From Metaphire vulgaris (lineage: Eukaryota > Annelida > Clitellata > Crassiclitellata > Megascolecidae), in contig CM030837.1 in assembly GCA_018105865.1 (NCBI GenBank), positions 7,454,225 to 7,518,224 of the forward strand: a DNA stretch of 64,000 nucleotides, given 5' to 3'. The notes beneath the pieces were generated by a model. It worked only from the letters and a program-made list of their open reading frames with translations. It was not told where the DNA came from and searched no databases. The first letter of the stretch is position 1; each line of letters opens with the position of its first letter. Shown in pieces: positions 1 through 10,787 of the stretch. The translations under genes and the position numbers were made by a program.

Positions 1-600
1 GCCTACGGCGGCGGCTGCCGGCAGAGGAGTGGGGGGAGGGGGGCGGTGGTCAGTTGCTGACGATCCTCTTGCAGATCACCAGATCATCTACCACATGTCG
101 TGCTTGAATACTCGTAGCTGTGTGCGTCGATGAAATCTTCGCTGAATCGCTTTCCATCCGAGGAGTTGTTCGTTGTTCAGCTGTAGGCCTATACAGTTAC
201 GATTAGTTGTGCCCTCAACCTGGGATTTTTGCATCGAATTTCGCAGAAGACCGAGGGGTGATTGTACTAATTGACGGTCAACGAATTTATTCTCACGCGT
301 CGTTTAGGCTTTTGCAAATGCGCCTTTGAGCGTGTAGAGCACTGGAACACTGCGCCACACAATAATTGTCTTTTTTCAACAGTTACTTGCTGAAGTGCTG
401 TATAATCATCGGTACTGTTCCGGAATTTTTAATTATTGTGGCTGTCTGTTGCAGCGGTGGAGGAGTATAATGTTCTTATGAAATATTAATTTCAATCGAA
501 CGAACTGTCTGCGTTCGCGTTGTCACATCGGACGGAATATTAACGTATCGATAAATTACGCGAAAAGCATTCCAAAAACTCACGTGTCGTCTATTATAGA
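1..600. other. Unassigned leading sequence
   Basis: The first 60 bases are strongly GC-rich with G-runs; the rest is mixed composition. I see no open frame, splice-supported exon or repeat end here. It could be a 5' non-coding exon or promoter of the gene that starts near 2991, but nothing in the sequence proves this. Confidence 0.3.
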
Positions 601-1543
601 CAGAGTGCGATTTGTGACCCGGAGCAGTGGGGAGGGGGACCATTAGGGGGAAACATGGCGAGCAGTGGGGGAGGACATGACGAGCAGTGGGGGCATGGAA
701 AATGCATAGTTTAATGCACAGTATTTTGCTCTACCTTTTAATATTATTTGTATAAATTGCCCCACACCATTTATTTAAACCATAAATGTAATAAATGTAA
801 CCTGCAACTAAATTCAAGCAACTATCATTTAACATTAATGCAGAGCAGGAATGAATTGGCGCAGATGTCTTGTCAGCTTTTTGCCAGTTGGTGCATCTGA
901 GGCAGCATGTTTCCCATCGCATACCCATTTTTAGCATAACTGGCAGGATTGAACAGTGTTGGTGGTTAAACTTCACGAAAACAAGAGTTGAAAGTATATA
1001 AATACCGAGTTGATTTCTAACTCCTGTATCATTTATATTCATGCACGAAAAGCCCCACTCACATTCAGCTGACGAGATAGGCAGAATTAGAATTCTACTG
1101 AGTACTGAAGCAAGCACATTGCCGATTACTTTCACGTTGTTGTTCTTGTACTGTCGGAACTGATCCAAGGATAGTGACGGATTTACTTTGCACAGTTCTG
1201 CTAGGTAAACTATTGCTCTGTCACCAAATAATGACCTGTCAATTTTATTGTCTGACCATGACTAAGTATAGATAGTTTAATTAGCAACACTGGTACATTT
1301 TTTCAAAGATTAAAACATAAATCTGTCTCCAGTTACCACCGAACATCAAGTTTCATTTTTTACATGCTCGACACGAAGTGCCGGAAAATTTTTCCCTCTT
1401 CTGATGGTGAATGCATTTTCCTGTCATGGTGGTGGGGAAGATTGACTTCCCTGGCTGGGATGTCGGTACCCACCTCAGTGGGGGATGTAGTGAGGTAGTG
1501 GAGAGGAAGATTCCCCACTTCCTCCCATACAAATCGCGCCCTG
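601..1543 (-). mobile_element. hAT DNA transposon relic with perfect 8-bp target-site duplication
   Basis: The element begins CAGAGTGCGATTTGT and ends with the near-complement ACAAATCGCGCCCTG. It is flanked on both sides by ATTATAGA (593-600 and 1544-1551). CAG-type termini plus an 8-bp duplication are hallmarks of the hAT superfamily. On the minus strand it retains the end of a hAT transposase (731-1168). Two further copies lie at 17126-18081 and 42823-about 44170. At 943 bp it is far too short to be autonomous. Confidence 0.9.
731..1168 (-). pseudogene. hAT transposase C-terminal (dimerisation) fragment
   Basis: The translation contains [17 protein letters not shown] followed by RNQL, the conserved C-terminal dimerisation block of hAT transposases ([13 protein letters not shown]...RNxL). 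Nothing upstream corresponds to the RNase-H-like catalytic core, so this is a remnant carried inside a deleted element. Two sister copies (17465-17737, 43774-44124) keep the consensus Arg where this one has Trp in the ECERGF motif. Confidence 0.8.
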
Positions 1544-2736
1544 ATTATAGATGGACAGGTACAGTATAATATAGGCCTATTTTTTCGTATCGTGCTTAGT
1601 ATAGAGCGTATTGCTGTATAACGACCACAGAGTGGGACATACCAATAACAATAATTACGGTCTCATTTACTACCCTGCATTTGGCATCATTGACATTTAG
1701 GTATTGTCAGCGTTACAAGTGCCAACAGATGAGTCAGTATTTTGTTCTTATTGCGTGAATATTTTGGAAATGGTTGGAAATTTTCAATTAACATGGATTG
1801 CACGAGCAGAGTTTCAATACTGTTTCGCAAACTTCGCAGTTTTCGATCCATCGCCCTATCCATCCATCCATCCATCCAGCCAGCCGCCCAGCCATTCTTC
1901 CATCCATCTATCCATCCATCCATACATCCATCCGTCCATCCATCCAGCCGTCCATGAAAAATTGACGTCGAGAGATGCAACCATCTAAGTCATTATCAAT
2001 CTCGGACCCTCAAATTGTTTACCGTTATGTATTGTCGCTTATGTATTGTCGCGGTGTTTCATTTCATTCTAAACCGTTTATCTAATCTGTCTATAATCTG
2101 TAATCTTAGAATAAATTGTTGCTTTGAATAACGTGCAATTCCTTAGATGGCAATATAGACAATAGTCAATTCAGATCCAGTGATAATTAATTAATCGGCG
2201 TTTGCGCATCTTTCAACAACGCATTGGCCCATGCTAAAGCGTTGACTAAGATAGTGGCACTCCTACATTTTTACTTGCGAAATTCGGTTGTAAGTGAAGA
2301 AAAGACGTGCTGTTTGACTTTGGTGATTTAGCAGAAGTCGGCTGACCGTGTTAAGCCAGTAGGTCTTAGGCACTGTTAGCCTAGTCTATTTTGCTGACTG
2401 TTTAGACAAGAGATGACAGCTGTATTGTTACTGACGTTATTCTCATTAACGCCTGCGTGCCTGCCCGGAATATCTTTCGGCGTCGATACGCAGGCCGACG
2501 ATGACAAGGCTGTCGCAAACAGCTTCGTTCCAGCAAACGATCTCTCCTCTACGTTTCTCCTCCGTCCAAGACCTTGAAGCTTGGAGCCGTGACCGTGACC
2601 CGGGCAACCCTCTCCTTTGGAACGCACTTCCGGATTCGCGTCGTTCTCAGCAAACCTTAGAACAAACTTATTTCGTATCTCGTATCAGTGCCTTTTGTAA
2701 AACGCTCTTGATTTTGGCCTTAGCCATGCTATAGCG
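1544..2736. other. Unassigned region with a (CATC)n microsatellite
   Basis: Positions 1857-1955 are an imperfect (CATC)n tract that is open in several frames only because it is repetitive. The remainder, 1956-2736, shows no convincing coding frame. Open frames around 2376-2734 have no recognisable motif. Confidence 0.4.
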
Positions 2737-2924
2737 CAGTGTTTTGTACAGGCCTGTTAGGAGGGGAGATCCCCTCAAAACCCTCAAAATCCCCCCCAAA
2801 AATCCCAGCACTTACACAAATTTTACATTGAACTGTGTCTTTTCCCCTCCAGCCAAGTCGATTTTCCCCCTCCGAAAGCCTCAATTTCTCTCCCCCAAAG
2901 GCCTGAAGTCTGGATAAAACACTG
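2737..2924. mobile_element. Small MITE, CAGTGTTTT termini
   Basis: Starts CAGTGTTTTG and ends AAAACACTG, with C-rich and G-rich internal runs (cccctc / cccccc) like the related CAGTGTTTATTCTAG family found four more times in the window. The flanks share TATAGCG on both sides, so a 7-10-bp duplication is likely but imperfect. It sits only 66 bp before the proposed splice acceptor of the teashirt-like exon. Confidence 0.6.
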
Positions 2925-2990
2925 CTGTATAGCGTTACATAAATTATCAAGTAGAATAGAATAGAACGGTTTCTATTTTGCTGATTGTAG

Positions 2991-3757
2991 ACGAGAGTGA
3001 AGAAGCCAAGAAGTACGTCGCAATGAACGATAGCGGAACGGACATCAGGCAGTCGACGCCGTCGACGGCGAATAAGGAGGAACGGTGGGAAAATGAGCTG
3101 AGACTAGTCGAAGACGACGCTTCTCTGGCAGAGGACAGAATTTTCGCCGCACAGCGAACGCCAGGTGGCGACGACGTCGTCGAACCAGCAGAAGGTAAAG
3201 AAGAACCCTTTAGATCCGAAGCTAGAACAGGTTCGATCTCAGCAGCACAGCGTATTGTCGACGATCTACGGGAAAGGCATTCTCGCGGTGACGGATTGGA
3301 CAGCGAACCCGTGTTCTTTCAACGGGACTTTTTGTCCACCGCCGCCGCCGTCGGCGATGGTTTCAACCTTTTGCGATCGTGCGCCAATTATCGTTACGAC
3401 GATCGACGGACTTCGCCGACCGGAAATGATGATGTCACCACGACAGAAAGCTACGTCATCGGTAAGGAAAGTCACGTGACAAAACTGCAATCGTTCGTCG
3501 AATCGCTGAACGATCGAACGGAAAGGGGGAATCGATTCTTCGAATCTTCCCCCTTCGCCACCGGATCCTTTCCTCTGCTTCCGCGGATGAAGCCCGTCTA
3601 CTGGACCAGACACAACAACTGCAGCTCACTCCAAGCAAAAAACTCAGCCTACGATATGTCTTCTCAACCGTCTTGTACAGCGGCGGCGGCGGCGAAAACT
3701 CACTCGTCCCAAGGTATAGCGGCGGCGGCGGCGAAAACTCACTCGTCCCAAGGTATA

Positions 3758-3791
<34 letters not shown>

Positions 3792-3985
3792 ACGGGCCTC
3801 TTGACCTGTCGACCAAGCGATTCATCGCCGAGTCTGGCGTTGGAGGAGATTCGATGCAGTTTGAAGCTCAACGGATGAAAATCTGGGGATGGGGAGAACA
3901 TTTTCGAGAAAAGCGATCACTCAACGCAGGCGCAGAATCTTCGCTTCCTGCCTTTCCTGTCTTCAGATCATCCGAAGATTTTTAA
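2991..3985 (+). CDS. Teashirt-like gene, 5' part of large exon (CtBP motif, poly-Ala)
   Basis: This frame opens right after a plausible acceptor (gctgattgtag at 2980-2990); the first in-frame ATG is at 3023. An earlier in-frame start would have to be TTG, so I prefer either ATG 3023 or an upstream exon outside the window, as in vertebrate TSHZ genes where a tiny first exon precedes one very large exon. The product is acidic, Ser/Arg-rich, then has an alanine tract (3679-3791, including a 39-bp tandem duplication) and PLDLSTKR at 3797-3820, a match to the CtBP-corepressor motif PxDLS. The frame ends at a TAA at 3983-3985, but the downstream frame (from 3879) overlaps it, so the protein probably continues through a frameshift. 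Confidence 0.6.
3679..3791 (+). repeat. Alanine-coding GCG repeat with 39-bp tandem duplication
   Basis: (GCG)n encodes alanine runs separated by two copies of a 39-bp unit translating to AKTHSSQGI between poly-Ala stretches. Lies directly before the PLDLS motif. Confidence 0.85.
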
Positions 3986-5942
3986 GGCGACGCACGATCT
4001 AACTGAATCGAATTATTCGATCGCTGCGTATCTTCAAACCAAGGACTGTTGGCCTAATATAAGACTGGGCCCGAAAAGACGCCAAGAGGAGATCAACTTT
4101 CACGATCCGTCAACAGATGTTTCCTCTTACCTATTAAAAAAGTCTCAAAGCCCCGAGATCAATGAAAATAATAATCGAAAAAGAAAGCAGCGATGCCTTG
4201 CCAGTCGTTGTCTGAGCCAAGAAAATTCGGCAAAAAGAAGAAAACCTAACACGTCGAAAGATGACGCAGTGAACGCCGATGGAAGGAACTCGCTTCAGAG
4301 GCGCCCTCATCGCCGCCGCAGTTCCAAATGTTCCGGTCAAACGACGAGCGAACGTGGAAAAGATCCGGACGCGGGATTATGCGGTGAACGTTTGCCGGCG
4401 ATAGGTGAACCGTGCAAGAGAGACGACGACGACACCACGGATCGGTTGCGTACAAGGTGTAACTGTGGAATGACGTTCGATTCTCTCTATCGACTCGCTG
4501 TGCACATTCAGAAGAGCGGTCACCTGCCTGAATTTCCTCCTCACAAACCGGATTCGTCGATACCGGTTTGCGGTCAGGAAGGAGCATGGATATCGGAAGA
4601 GCCGCAGAATGAAACGGCAGCGCTGAAGCACATCCAGCGCCCGACGACGCCAAACGGTAGCGTCACTTGCGCAGGACAATTACTGGTCGGCACGACAGGA
4701 AATGACCCGACCGATCCTCGTCAGAGACACGAAGCTGATTATTTCGACGGCACTTTTACAACAACAGACGAACCGGAAATGGATTTCGATGGGAGAAATT
4801 CAGTGGATAGAAACCTGCGCCAGTTGTTCCATCTGCGCAGTAGCTTGGATGCCGCAAACGGCCATCGAGAACTCGGAGAAGAATCTGCTGCCGGATTCAA
4901 CGAAACCGACAAAAATTCTGCCATCTATGGTATTATTCAACGCAAACTCAAAAGAAAGAGAGATGAGGCGTTGATAAAAAATATATCGAAAGAATCGCCG
5001 TCAGATAGAAACGAGACGTCTTCTATCGACGACCATTTGCCACTTGACGAAAACGATCAGTTTAATAAGACTTCAGAACAGACGATTAGATCGGTCGTCT
5101 GCGGAACAACGGACACGTTTTCCGCAAACGTAGACGAAGATCAGCGACAATCCATCGTCGGGTATTTTCCCGACCAAATTTGTAAAGAGCCGTTTGAACG
5201 GTCAGCGTCCGTATCGCCGCACTCAACTGCAGCTACTGTTAATTCATTGCCGGAAAATGCAGCCGAACTACTGCCACTGCCGCCGCCGACGACGACGACG
5301 ACGACGACGCCTCTTCTCCGAGGCGACGCGTCGAGTGTCGTCTGCCGTTTTGCCGTTGGAAGCGATTCGTCGCCGGCAGACGACGATCGCTCGAACCCCG
5401 TTTCGCGCAGCAGCAGATCGAGCGAAGAATCAAAAGAGCGCGAAAGACGCACGAACGGGTCACGTGATCATCATCATCATCATCGCCGCCGCCGCCTGTC
5501 TGGCGTTTCAAAGACTCCGAAATTATTATCTTCTACGAACGCGCGTCAACGGACTGCTGCTAACGAGACTTCGACTGCTGTGGGGGGAGTCAGCGAAGCA
5601 GGCAAAGAACCGTCACAGGTTGTTGCCGCGGAGAGTGTCGTGGCGAACAGCGACAGACAACGGTCGACTTGTAGGCGACGAAGGAGCGATCGAAAGACGA
5701 GCGTGCAGAGGTCATCCACCCCCCAAGAGAAAAACTATCCTCAGATCTGCTTCTGTGTGGCAGGCGAAGGTTTCCAGGCGTTGCGCCCCAACTGCAGGCT
5801 CTCGCAGCTGGTAACTCTGTCGGCGGCGACACGAGATGTTCCTCCGGGTCGCCGACGACAGCGGTTGGGTCCTCCTCCGATCTGCCTTTCGTTTTGCCGT
5901 CTTCAGACCACGGCGACGGCTCTTTTTCACTCTGGGCCATGA
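3879..5942 (+). CDS. Teashirt-like gene, central part with single tsh-type zinc finger
   Basis: After a stop at 3876-3878 this frame stays open for about 2 kb; it lacks an ATG near its beginning and most likely continues the 2991-3985 frame by a one-base shift. The diagnostic feature is a zinc finger at 4458-4523: CNCGMTFDSLYRLAVHIQ then KSGH. This follows the teashirt pattern C-x2-C-x12-H-M-x4-H, with the FDSLY / L / H / GH positions of tsh fingers, except that only one residue separates the cysteines and Ile replaces Met. The rest is low complexity: acidic and Ser/Arg-rich stretches, a poly-Thr run (about 5287-5309) and a poly-His run (about 5466-5483). Teashirt proteins are nuclear repressors with widely spaced fingers; only one finger is visible here. 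The last 200 bases of the frame look less protein-like than the alternative frame from about 5700. Confidence 0.55.
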   Translation, partial: KSGDGENIFEKSDHSTQAQNLRFLPFLSSDHPKIFKATHDLTESNYSIAAYLQTKDCWPNIRLGPKRRQEEINFHDPSTDVSSYLLKKSQSPEINENNNRKRKQRCLASRCLSQENSAKRRKPNTSKDDAVNADGRNSLQRRPHRRRSSKCSGQTTSERGKDPDAGLCGERLPAIGEPCKRDDDDTTDRLRTRCNCGMTFDSLYRLAVHIQKSGHLPEFPPHKPDSSIPVCGQEGAWISEEPQNETAALKHIQRPTTPNGSVTCAGQLLVGTTGNDPTDPRQRHEADYFDGTFTTTDEPEMDFDGRNSVDRNLRQLFHLRSSLDAANGHRELGEESAAGFNETDKNSAIYGIIQRKLKRKRDEALIKNISKESPSDRNETSSIDDHLPLDENDQFNKTSEQTIRSVVCGTTDTFSANVDEDQRQSIVGYFPDQICKEPFERSASVSPHSTAATVNSLPENAAELLPLPPPTTTTTTTPLLRGDASSVVCRFAVGSDSSPADDDRSNPVSRSSRSSEESKERERRTNGSRDHHHHHRRRRLSGVSKTPKLLSSTNARQRTAANETSTAVGGVSEAGKEPSQVVAAESVVANSDRQRSTCRRRRSDRKTSVQRSSTPQEKNYPQICFCVAGEGFQALRPNCRLSQLVTLSAATRDVPPGRRRQRLGPPPICLSFCRLQTTATALFHSGP

Positions 5943-6406
5943 AGAAATTCGTCAACGATCACTTCTGCGCTCAAAACAACACTCACTCGACGACCGGAGA
6001 TAACAGCACGCTGTCGACAAATAACTACAGAATCACAGGCGATACCAGTAGGCCTACCACCTGCGAAGCGGAATCAAGGTGTTCGAATAATTCCAGAAGA
6101 TTAGCAACGACTAAAAGACTCCAGGAATCTCTCATCGCTGTGAAGCGTCATCCGGTTCCATCCCGCCAGCAGAGCATATCCAACAGACTACCTGGCAATT
6201 CGATTTATTCCGACGCAACAACAGAAGACCAGAGCGAATCGAAAGGAAACGCTAGTGACGTCAGAGAAGAGAAACTCGAATACTCGGTCTCTGGTTTCCG
6301 ATGTCGTAAATGGCAGTGCTTCCGAGACGGATCTGTCGTCTACGGTCCTCCGTTCGTCCCGCCTGCAGCGACAGTTTTCCGACGAGTCTTCTTCGATCGC
6401 AGATGA
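5762..6406 (+). CDS. Teashirt-like gene, 3' segment in a second frame
   Basis: Between about 5762 and 6300 the most protein-like frame is shifted relative to the previous segment; it reads Ser/Thr/Gly/Asp-rich sequence with SLWAMKKFVNDHF at about 5925-5963. It reaches a stop at 6404-6406, but from about 6290 the third frame again looks better. The join points cannot be placed exactly. Confidence 0.4.
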   Translation, partial: RRRFPGVAPQLQALAAGNSVGGDTRCSSGSPTTAVGSSSDLPFVLPSSDHGDGSFSLWAMKKFVNDHFCAQNNTHSTTGDNSTLSTNNYRITGDTSRPTTCEAESRCSNNSRRLATTKRLQESLIAVKRHPVPSRQQSISNRLPGNSIYSDATTEDQSESKGNASDVREEKLEYSVSGFRCRKWQCFRDGSVVYGPPFVPPAATVFRRVFFDRR

Positions 6407-6800
6407 GCCGAGGAATGGTATTACGGCAGTCCAGTCGGCAAAGACGACGACTGGGATGGCGTGTTCGAGCTGCTTCCCGGCGGACAGTGCAGAAGAGTCC
6501 GCAGAGAAGTGCGCCGACTTGGCCGACAAGATTCCAGTCGTGTTCACAAAGAAGAAGAAGAAGAAGAAGAAGAAGAAGAAGACGACGACGAAGAAGAAGT
6601 ATTCCGCGGATGAAGAAGAATTCACAGGAGACTACGACAAGACGAGATTCCCTACTCCAGAGGAAACGAATCTCACTGCTTCCTCTTCCTCTACTTTTCC
6701 AGCGGTCGACTACGGCGACGACGACGACAGCGATCGGAACTCGGCCGCTGTCGATCGTTTTCCCTGCAGCGAATCTCAGTCGCTGGAACAAGTATGCTGA
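6255..6800 (+). CDS. Teashirt-like gene, 3'-terminal segment
   Basis: This frame (same phase as 3879-5942) is the most plausible reading from about 6290 to the stop at 6798-6800. It is Ser/acidic-rich, passes through a lysine run encoded by (AAG)n and ends in SQSLEQVC. No finger or homeodomain is seen. The open frame extends upstream of 6255 without an ATG, so it is a continuation of the same exon, not a separate gene. Confidence 0.4.
   Translation: MTSEKRNSNTRSLVSDVVNGSASETDLSSTVLRSSRLQRQFSDESSSIADEPRNGITAVQSAKTTTGMACSSCFPADSAEESAEKCADLADKIPVVFTKKKKKKKKKKKTTTKKKYSADEEEFTGDYDKTRFPTPEETNLTASSSSTFPAVDYGDDDDSDRNSAAVDRFPCSESQSLEQVC
6550..6600 (+). repeat. (AAG)n tract coding poly-Lys
   Basis: Near-pure AAG repeat with an interior GACGACGACG interruption, inside the 3' part of the teashirt-like exon; open in all three forward frames, so it does not help choose the frame. 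Confidence 0.85.
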
Positions 6801-7248
6801 AACCGATCCACTGCGTTCCGGCGTCCGCATACTGCGTGCCAAAACATATTCCTTTACGTCGATGATTACCATCCGAACAATAGCTAGCTACCTGACACTG
6901 CAGCACATGAGTTCGATGACTGATGCGACCGCCATCTTCGTTTGACTATTAATCTTTACTTTAATTAATTAATTAATTAATTAATTGTTAATTTGACAAA
7001 GAACGCCAACTGCAGCCAATGTAAAATCTGTTTCATAGACCAGATAACGAAGAGAAATAGTCAGGTCTGAACCAAACTTTTGGACAAAAGTAGAAATACA
7101 GTCGATTTAAAGACAGGTCACTTTTCAAACATTGCCTTTAGTATGGCCAAGTAATAAACGAAAGAGAATCCTTTAAATTACCACGATTATTTCATGCAAA
7201 TTTTTTTAGTTTTATGCAGTTGTCGATTTTTCGGAATAGTGTTTGTAC
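6801..7248. other. 3' flank of the teashirt-like gene
   Basis: Contains a (TTAA)n run at 6958-6986 and an AATAAA hexamer at about 7154 that could serve as a polyadenylation signal. No gene seen. Confidence 0.4.
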
Positions 7249-7903
7249 CAGACTTGGAACCGGGTCAATGGGTCATTCGGATCACCTTTGTCCGCCGGGT
7301 CTCCGGGTCATAAAGTTTTATGACCCGGTATTAATTAAAATCGTCTTCAGATGCTAAGCATCAGAGACGTCATTTCACTGTTTTTTTCAGGGGGGAAGAC
7401 ACTTTCGACCTGACAAGTTTGCGAAGAAGTTGTGACGACCTTTTCTTTTCTTATCAGTCATTTTTTACGATTAGTTTACTTCAGATTACTCGACATCAAG
7501 CCCTCCTTTAAGGGTTCATGACCTTTTTTGCTTTTCAGTGTTTTTTGCCTATTTAGACAACCAATTTACATGTAAAAACTAAATAACACAAACATTGGCG
7601 AAAAATTTTTCCCTAAAAATCAGGGGTCGGCAACGCCTCCCCTCCCCGGCCCCCAAATGACGTCCCTGCTAAGCATGCAGGTTCAGCAATCCCGGAAAAG
7701 CTGAAGAGACTGTCCGCTTGATATTAGTTAGGTCCACAGATACAAGTAATTGATTTTATCACTGAGGGATATTGGTCTTATTACTCTATGGAATGTTATA
7801 AAATGTAATGAAAATGACGTCATTGATAAATATTCAATGACTGGGTCACCTATTTTGGGTCGCTGGGTCACCGGGTCTCAAATGTGACCCGGTTCCAAGT
7901 TTG
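7249..7903. mobile_element. 655-bp hAT-type MITE
   Basis: Ends are inverted repeats: CAGACTTGGAACCGGGTCA at the left and TGACCCGGTTCCAAGTTTG at the right. Flanking 8-mers are GTTTGTAC and GTTTGTAG (7 of 8 match). GGGTC motifs are reiterated inside both ends. No coding potential. Confidence 0.85.
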
Positions 7904-8480
7904 GTTTGTAGGCCTACATGCGCGCATGTTTGTTTGTATGTTTGCGAACGTGTGCGTGCGACTGTGTGTGTGCGTGTGTGTGTAGCCTATGTGTTAGTGT
8001 TACGCAGTCAGTCGATTCTGTCGGCACTTCTTCTGTCGACTTCTTTTTAGACTCTTAAAGTGAAAGATTAACTCCTGGAAGGGGTGATCGGCGGGGAAAT
8101 CAGAGATGCAGATATCATCTTTCTGGAATTTCTCATAAGTCATAGCAAGTGGAATTCTTAGAAAACTCTTGTCAGTTATTTTTACGTGCTTCTGACTGCG
8201 CACGACACGACGCTTAATTAGTACTCATCACTTCATTCAACGACGCGTTTAGTTTCATTCTACAAAACCTACGTGCAGTATTTGTTGCAGCATCTGTATT
8301 TATTCTGTTCTTTGTTTTGCACATAGAGCCTATAATAAGGTATATATATATTTATTTTATTATATATATATATATATTTATACATATATATTTTATTTAT
8401 ATTTTATTTAGATATATTAGATATATTTATTTTTATATATTATATATTATATTATATATATATTTATATTTATATATATT

Positions 8481-8518
<38 letters not shown>

Positions 8519-9240
8519 TAGACCTCTTAAAGTAAGGACTGACGTCAGCCATGCTCGGGTCCGCGAACTTGGGTACATTGAATTTTTTAACACCATAGCG
8601 TCTATTAACTGCTGCAACTGGAGATTGCTTGGTGATACAGCTATGAAATTTGGTGGTCACACTCAGAAATGAACTCTCTACGCATTTTAAGTATATAACC
8701 GGAAGTTGATGACATCATTACACTGCGAAATACATTGATTTTAAAACGATATAGGTATATATCATGCTAAACTCAATGCATTTCGCAGACATTGGTTGCT
8801 GCTGATCTAGGTCGAATATATAGTAGTTAGCATCGGAATCTAGTAGACAACCCGACACTGTTTCTCATCGTAATAACAAGCAATAAAAGCTTTATATTTC
8901 TATTCAGAACTTCAGATGCTCTGAAAGTTAGCTAACATCTGCTGCTATCAATTCGCTAAAATGATCGCAACATTTAGCAAACCAGCAAAGGCAAAGAGAT
9001 GACAGATCCTCAACGATTCTTTCAGGCAGAAGCTTTATATCTGTTCTTATTGGGATAATATGTAACAAACGTTCGATATGTCTGTCTCATGGCCACTGAT
9101 TTGCGGTGTTCAGTGTTACAAATGTCTGCAAAGATATGAAAATATCGTGGAGGTCGCAATAGCGTAGCAAGGGAGAAAAAACAAGATACAATTTGATCAT
9201 AGTTCAGCGTTCAAGTCGATATAGACCTACCGAATCAGCA
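7904..9240. other. Unassigned region, GT-rich then AT-rich microsatellite
   Basis: GT-rich at 7915-7985. A minus-strand open frame at 8000-8203 has no ATG-supported or recognisable content. An AT microsatellite, mostly (TA)n with TTTA interruptions, fills 8337-8518. From 8520 to 9240 I see nothing. Confidence 0.4.
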
Positions 9241-9402
9241 ATCGATAAACTTTCTCCACATTGTCTCACTGTTTTACGCACTTCTTACTCCCTCGCTCTG
9301 CTCAATGCGAAAGCTGAAGACTTTACCCTCGACTTTAGGAGCGCCTCTGAGTAGAAATAGAAGAGGCGCTATACAAATGTCACATTACATTACATTACAT
9401 TA
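9241..9402 (+). repeat. SINE/LINE-like 3' tail with (ACATT)n
   Basis: The segment ends GAGGCGCTATACAAATG followed by four ACATT pentamers. A GCGCTATAxAAAT motif before short tandem repeats is typical of the 3' ends of L2/CR1-type LINEs and SINEs that borrow them. The 5' limit is uncertain. Confidence 0.5.
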
Positions 9403-9734
9403 ATCATTTATTTCGAATTCTGACCTGGAATTCACAAGGTTTACCTTTCTCGCGATTGGTTCTGGAACGTCGTCATTATGACCTCTATAGGCCTGTATAA
9501 TAACAGCCTTCCACTCTGAAAATAGGAGAGCTTTTGCTGCTGCAGGCCCAAAAATATGGCGCTGCTTGTCTTCCGCAATCTGTCAGGTCTACCGACGAAG
9601 AAATCTCGACATGAAGCACATCTCTTCCAGTTTATCTTGTCTCCACAGTCAGTCTTAACGCTGTTCGCCGCTCCGACTGATACCTGACTGTGAGGCTGGC
9701 CTCAGACACCAACGGGCTCTAAGTACATGGTTAT

Positions 9735-9770
<36 letters not shown>

Positions 9771-9845
9771 CGACGACGATGATGATGATGGCGGTGGTGG
9801 TGATGGCGACGGTGATGATGATGGTGGTGGTGGTGATGATGATGA
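9735..9845. repeat. (GAT)n/(GGT)n trinucleotide repeat
   Basis: Imperfect GAT repeat grading into GGT; open frames through it are repeat artefacts. Confidence 0.9.
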
Positions 9846-10289
9846 GAGGGACCGGTTTTTCCGGCCCCCTCTGTTCGGGCAAAGACTGAGCATGTGATTT
9901 TTTTTATTGAAACGTTGAGAAACTTTTACCTTATGAGGGTAAAGGGATAGCCGAATAGCTGTTAGGTCTACATAGTATGCGGATTTTCTCCAAAGTCACT
10001 ATTTATGCTTAATGCTAATACTAACAACGAAAATAATAAAAATAAAATAATTAATAAAAGCGCAAAGTTGTTATTCGTAATTGGTCCTATTATCCTAAAT
10101 TAGTCTCCAAAAAGTGTGCTATTCGAATTCAGGGAAACTGAGGTTGATGGGTGAACGTTGTATAGCTTTATAGGCCTATAGGCCTACCTCAGTGGAACGG
10201 TCTAAAAAACAAGATGTCCCTCTCGACTGTCGCTAGACTGCAATGTCGGGCTCATGTCGTCTTAATAGTGCATGGAGTCCATCTCATCC
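9846..10289. other. Unassigned region
   Basis: AT-rich, with tandem copies of the palindrome TAGGCCTA at 10171-10190. No gene or repeat end seen. Confidence 0.35.
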
Positions 10290-10514
10290 ACCTTGTAGTG
10301 GTGCTAGACTAAGTAGCTGTAATGGGATGCTCAACCACTGGTTGAGTGGAACATTGCAGTGAAACTAATGGGTGAGGATTGGCACCCAACTGTGGGTTAA
10401 AGAGCGTGGGGGAGGCAACGGGAAACCACCCCACGATCTTTTCCATATGGCGACACAACTCAATATCGAAGCTAACTACAGTGTGCGTCAACGGGACTGC
10501 ACAGATGCTGGAGA

Positions 10515-10787
10515 GTGTCGCGTCCGGCAATGGAGGTAGCAAGGCCTCCAGGGTCGTCAACCAGCGAAAACCTTGCAGATGACAACAGAAAACGAATATC
10601 CCTGAAGGTGGGAACTTGGAATGTAGGCCTACGGAACTACAGTATGCTCAGGCAAGGAACGTTCACCAAAGTCATACGAGAAATGAAAAGAGAGAACCTC
10701 GACATCTTGGGATTATGTGAAACCGTGAAACGAGATGGAAAAGGAGACTTCGTTAGTGAGGGAATCAGGGTAATAGCCTATATATGA
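10515..10787 (+). pseudogene. LINE endonuclease (APE-type) N-terminal fragment
   Basis: Reads KVGTWNVGLRNYSMLRQG, then LDILGLCETVKRDGKGDFV: the conserved first strands of an APE-like endonuclease (xGTWNV; LDIxGLxET). The frame stops at 10785-10787 where the active-site region should continue, and later parts occur in other frames. Confidence 0.75.

Noticed and set aside
2978..3022. Start of the teashirt-like frame at 2978
   Set aside because: The codon is TTG and lies before a splice-acceptor-like tag; ATG 3023 or an upstream exon is more likely.
5194..5814. Arg-rich 206-codon frame inside the teashirt-like exon
   Set aside because: It is an off-frame reading of triplet-rich sequence and gives poly-Arg/poly-Ile; the frame with the zinc finger is preferred there.
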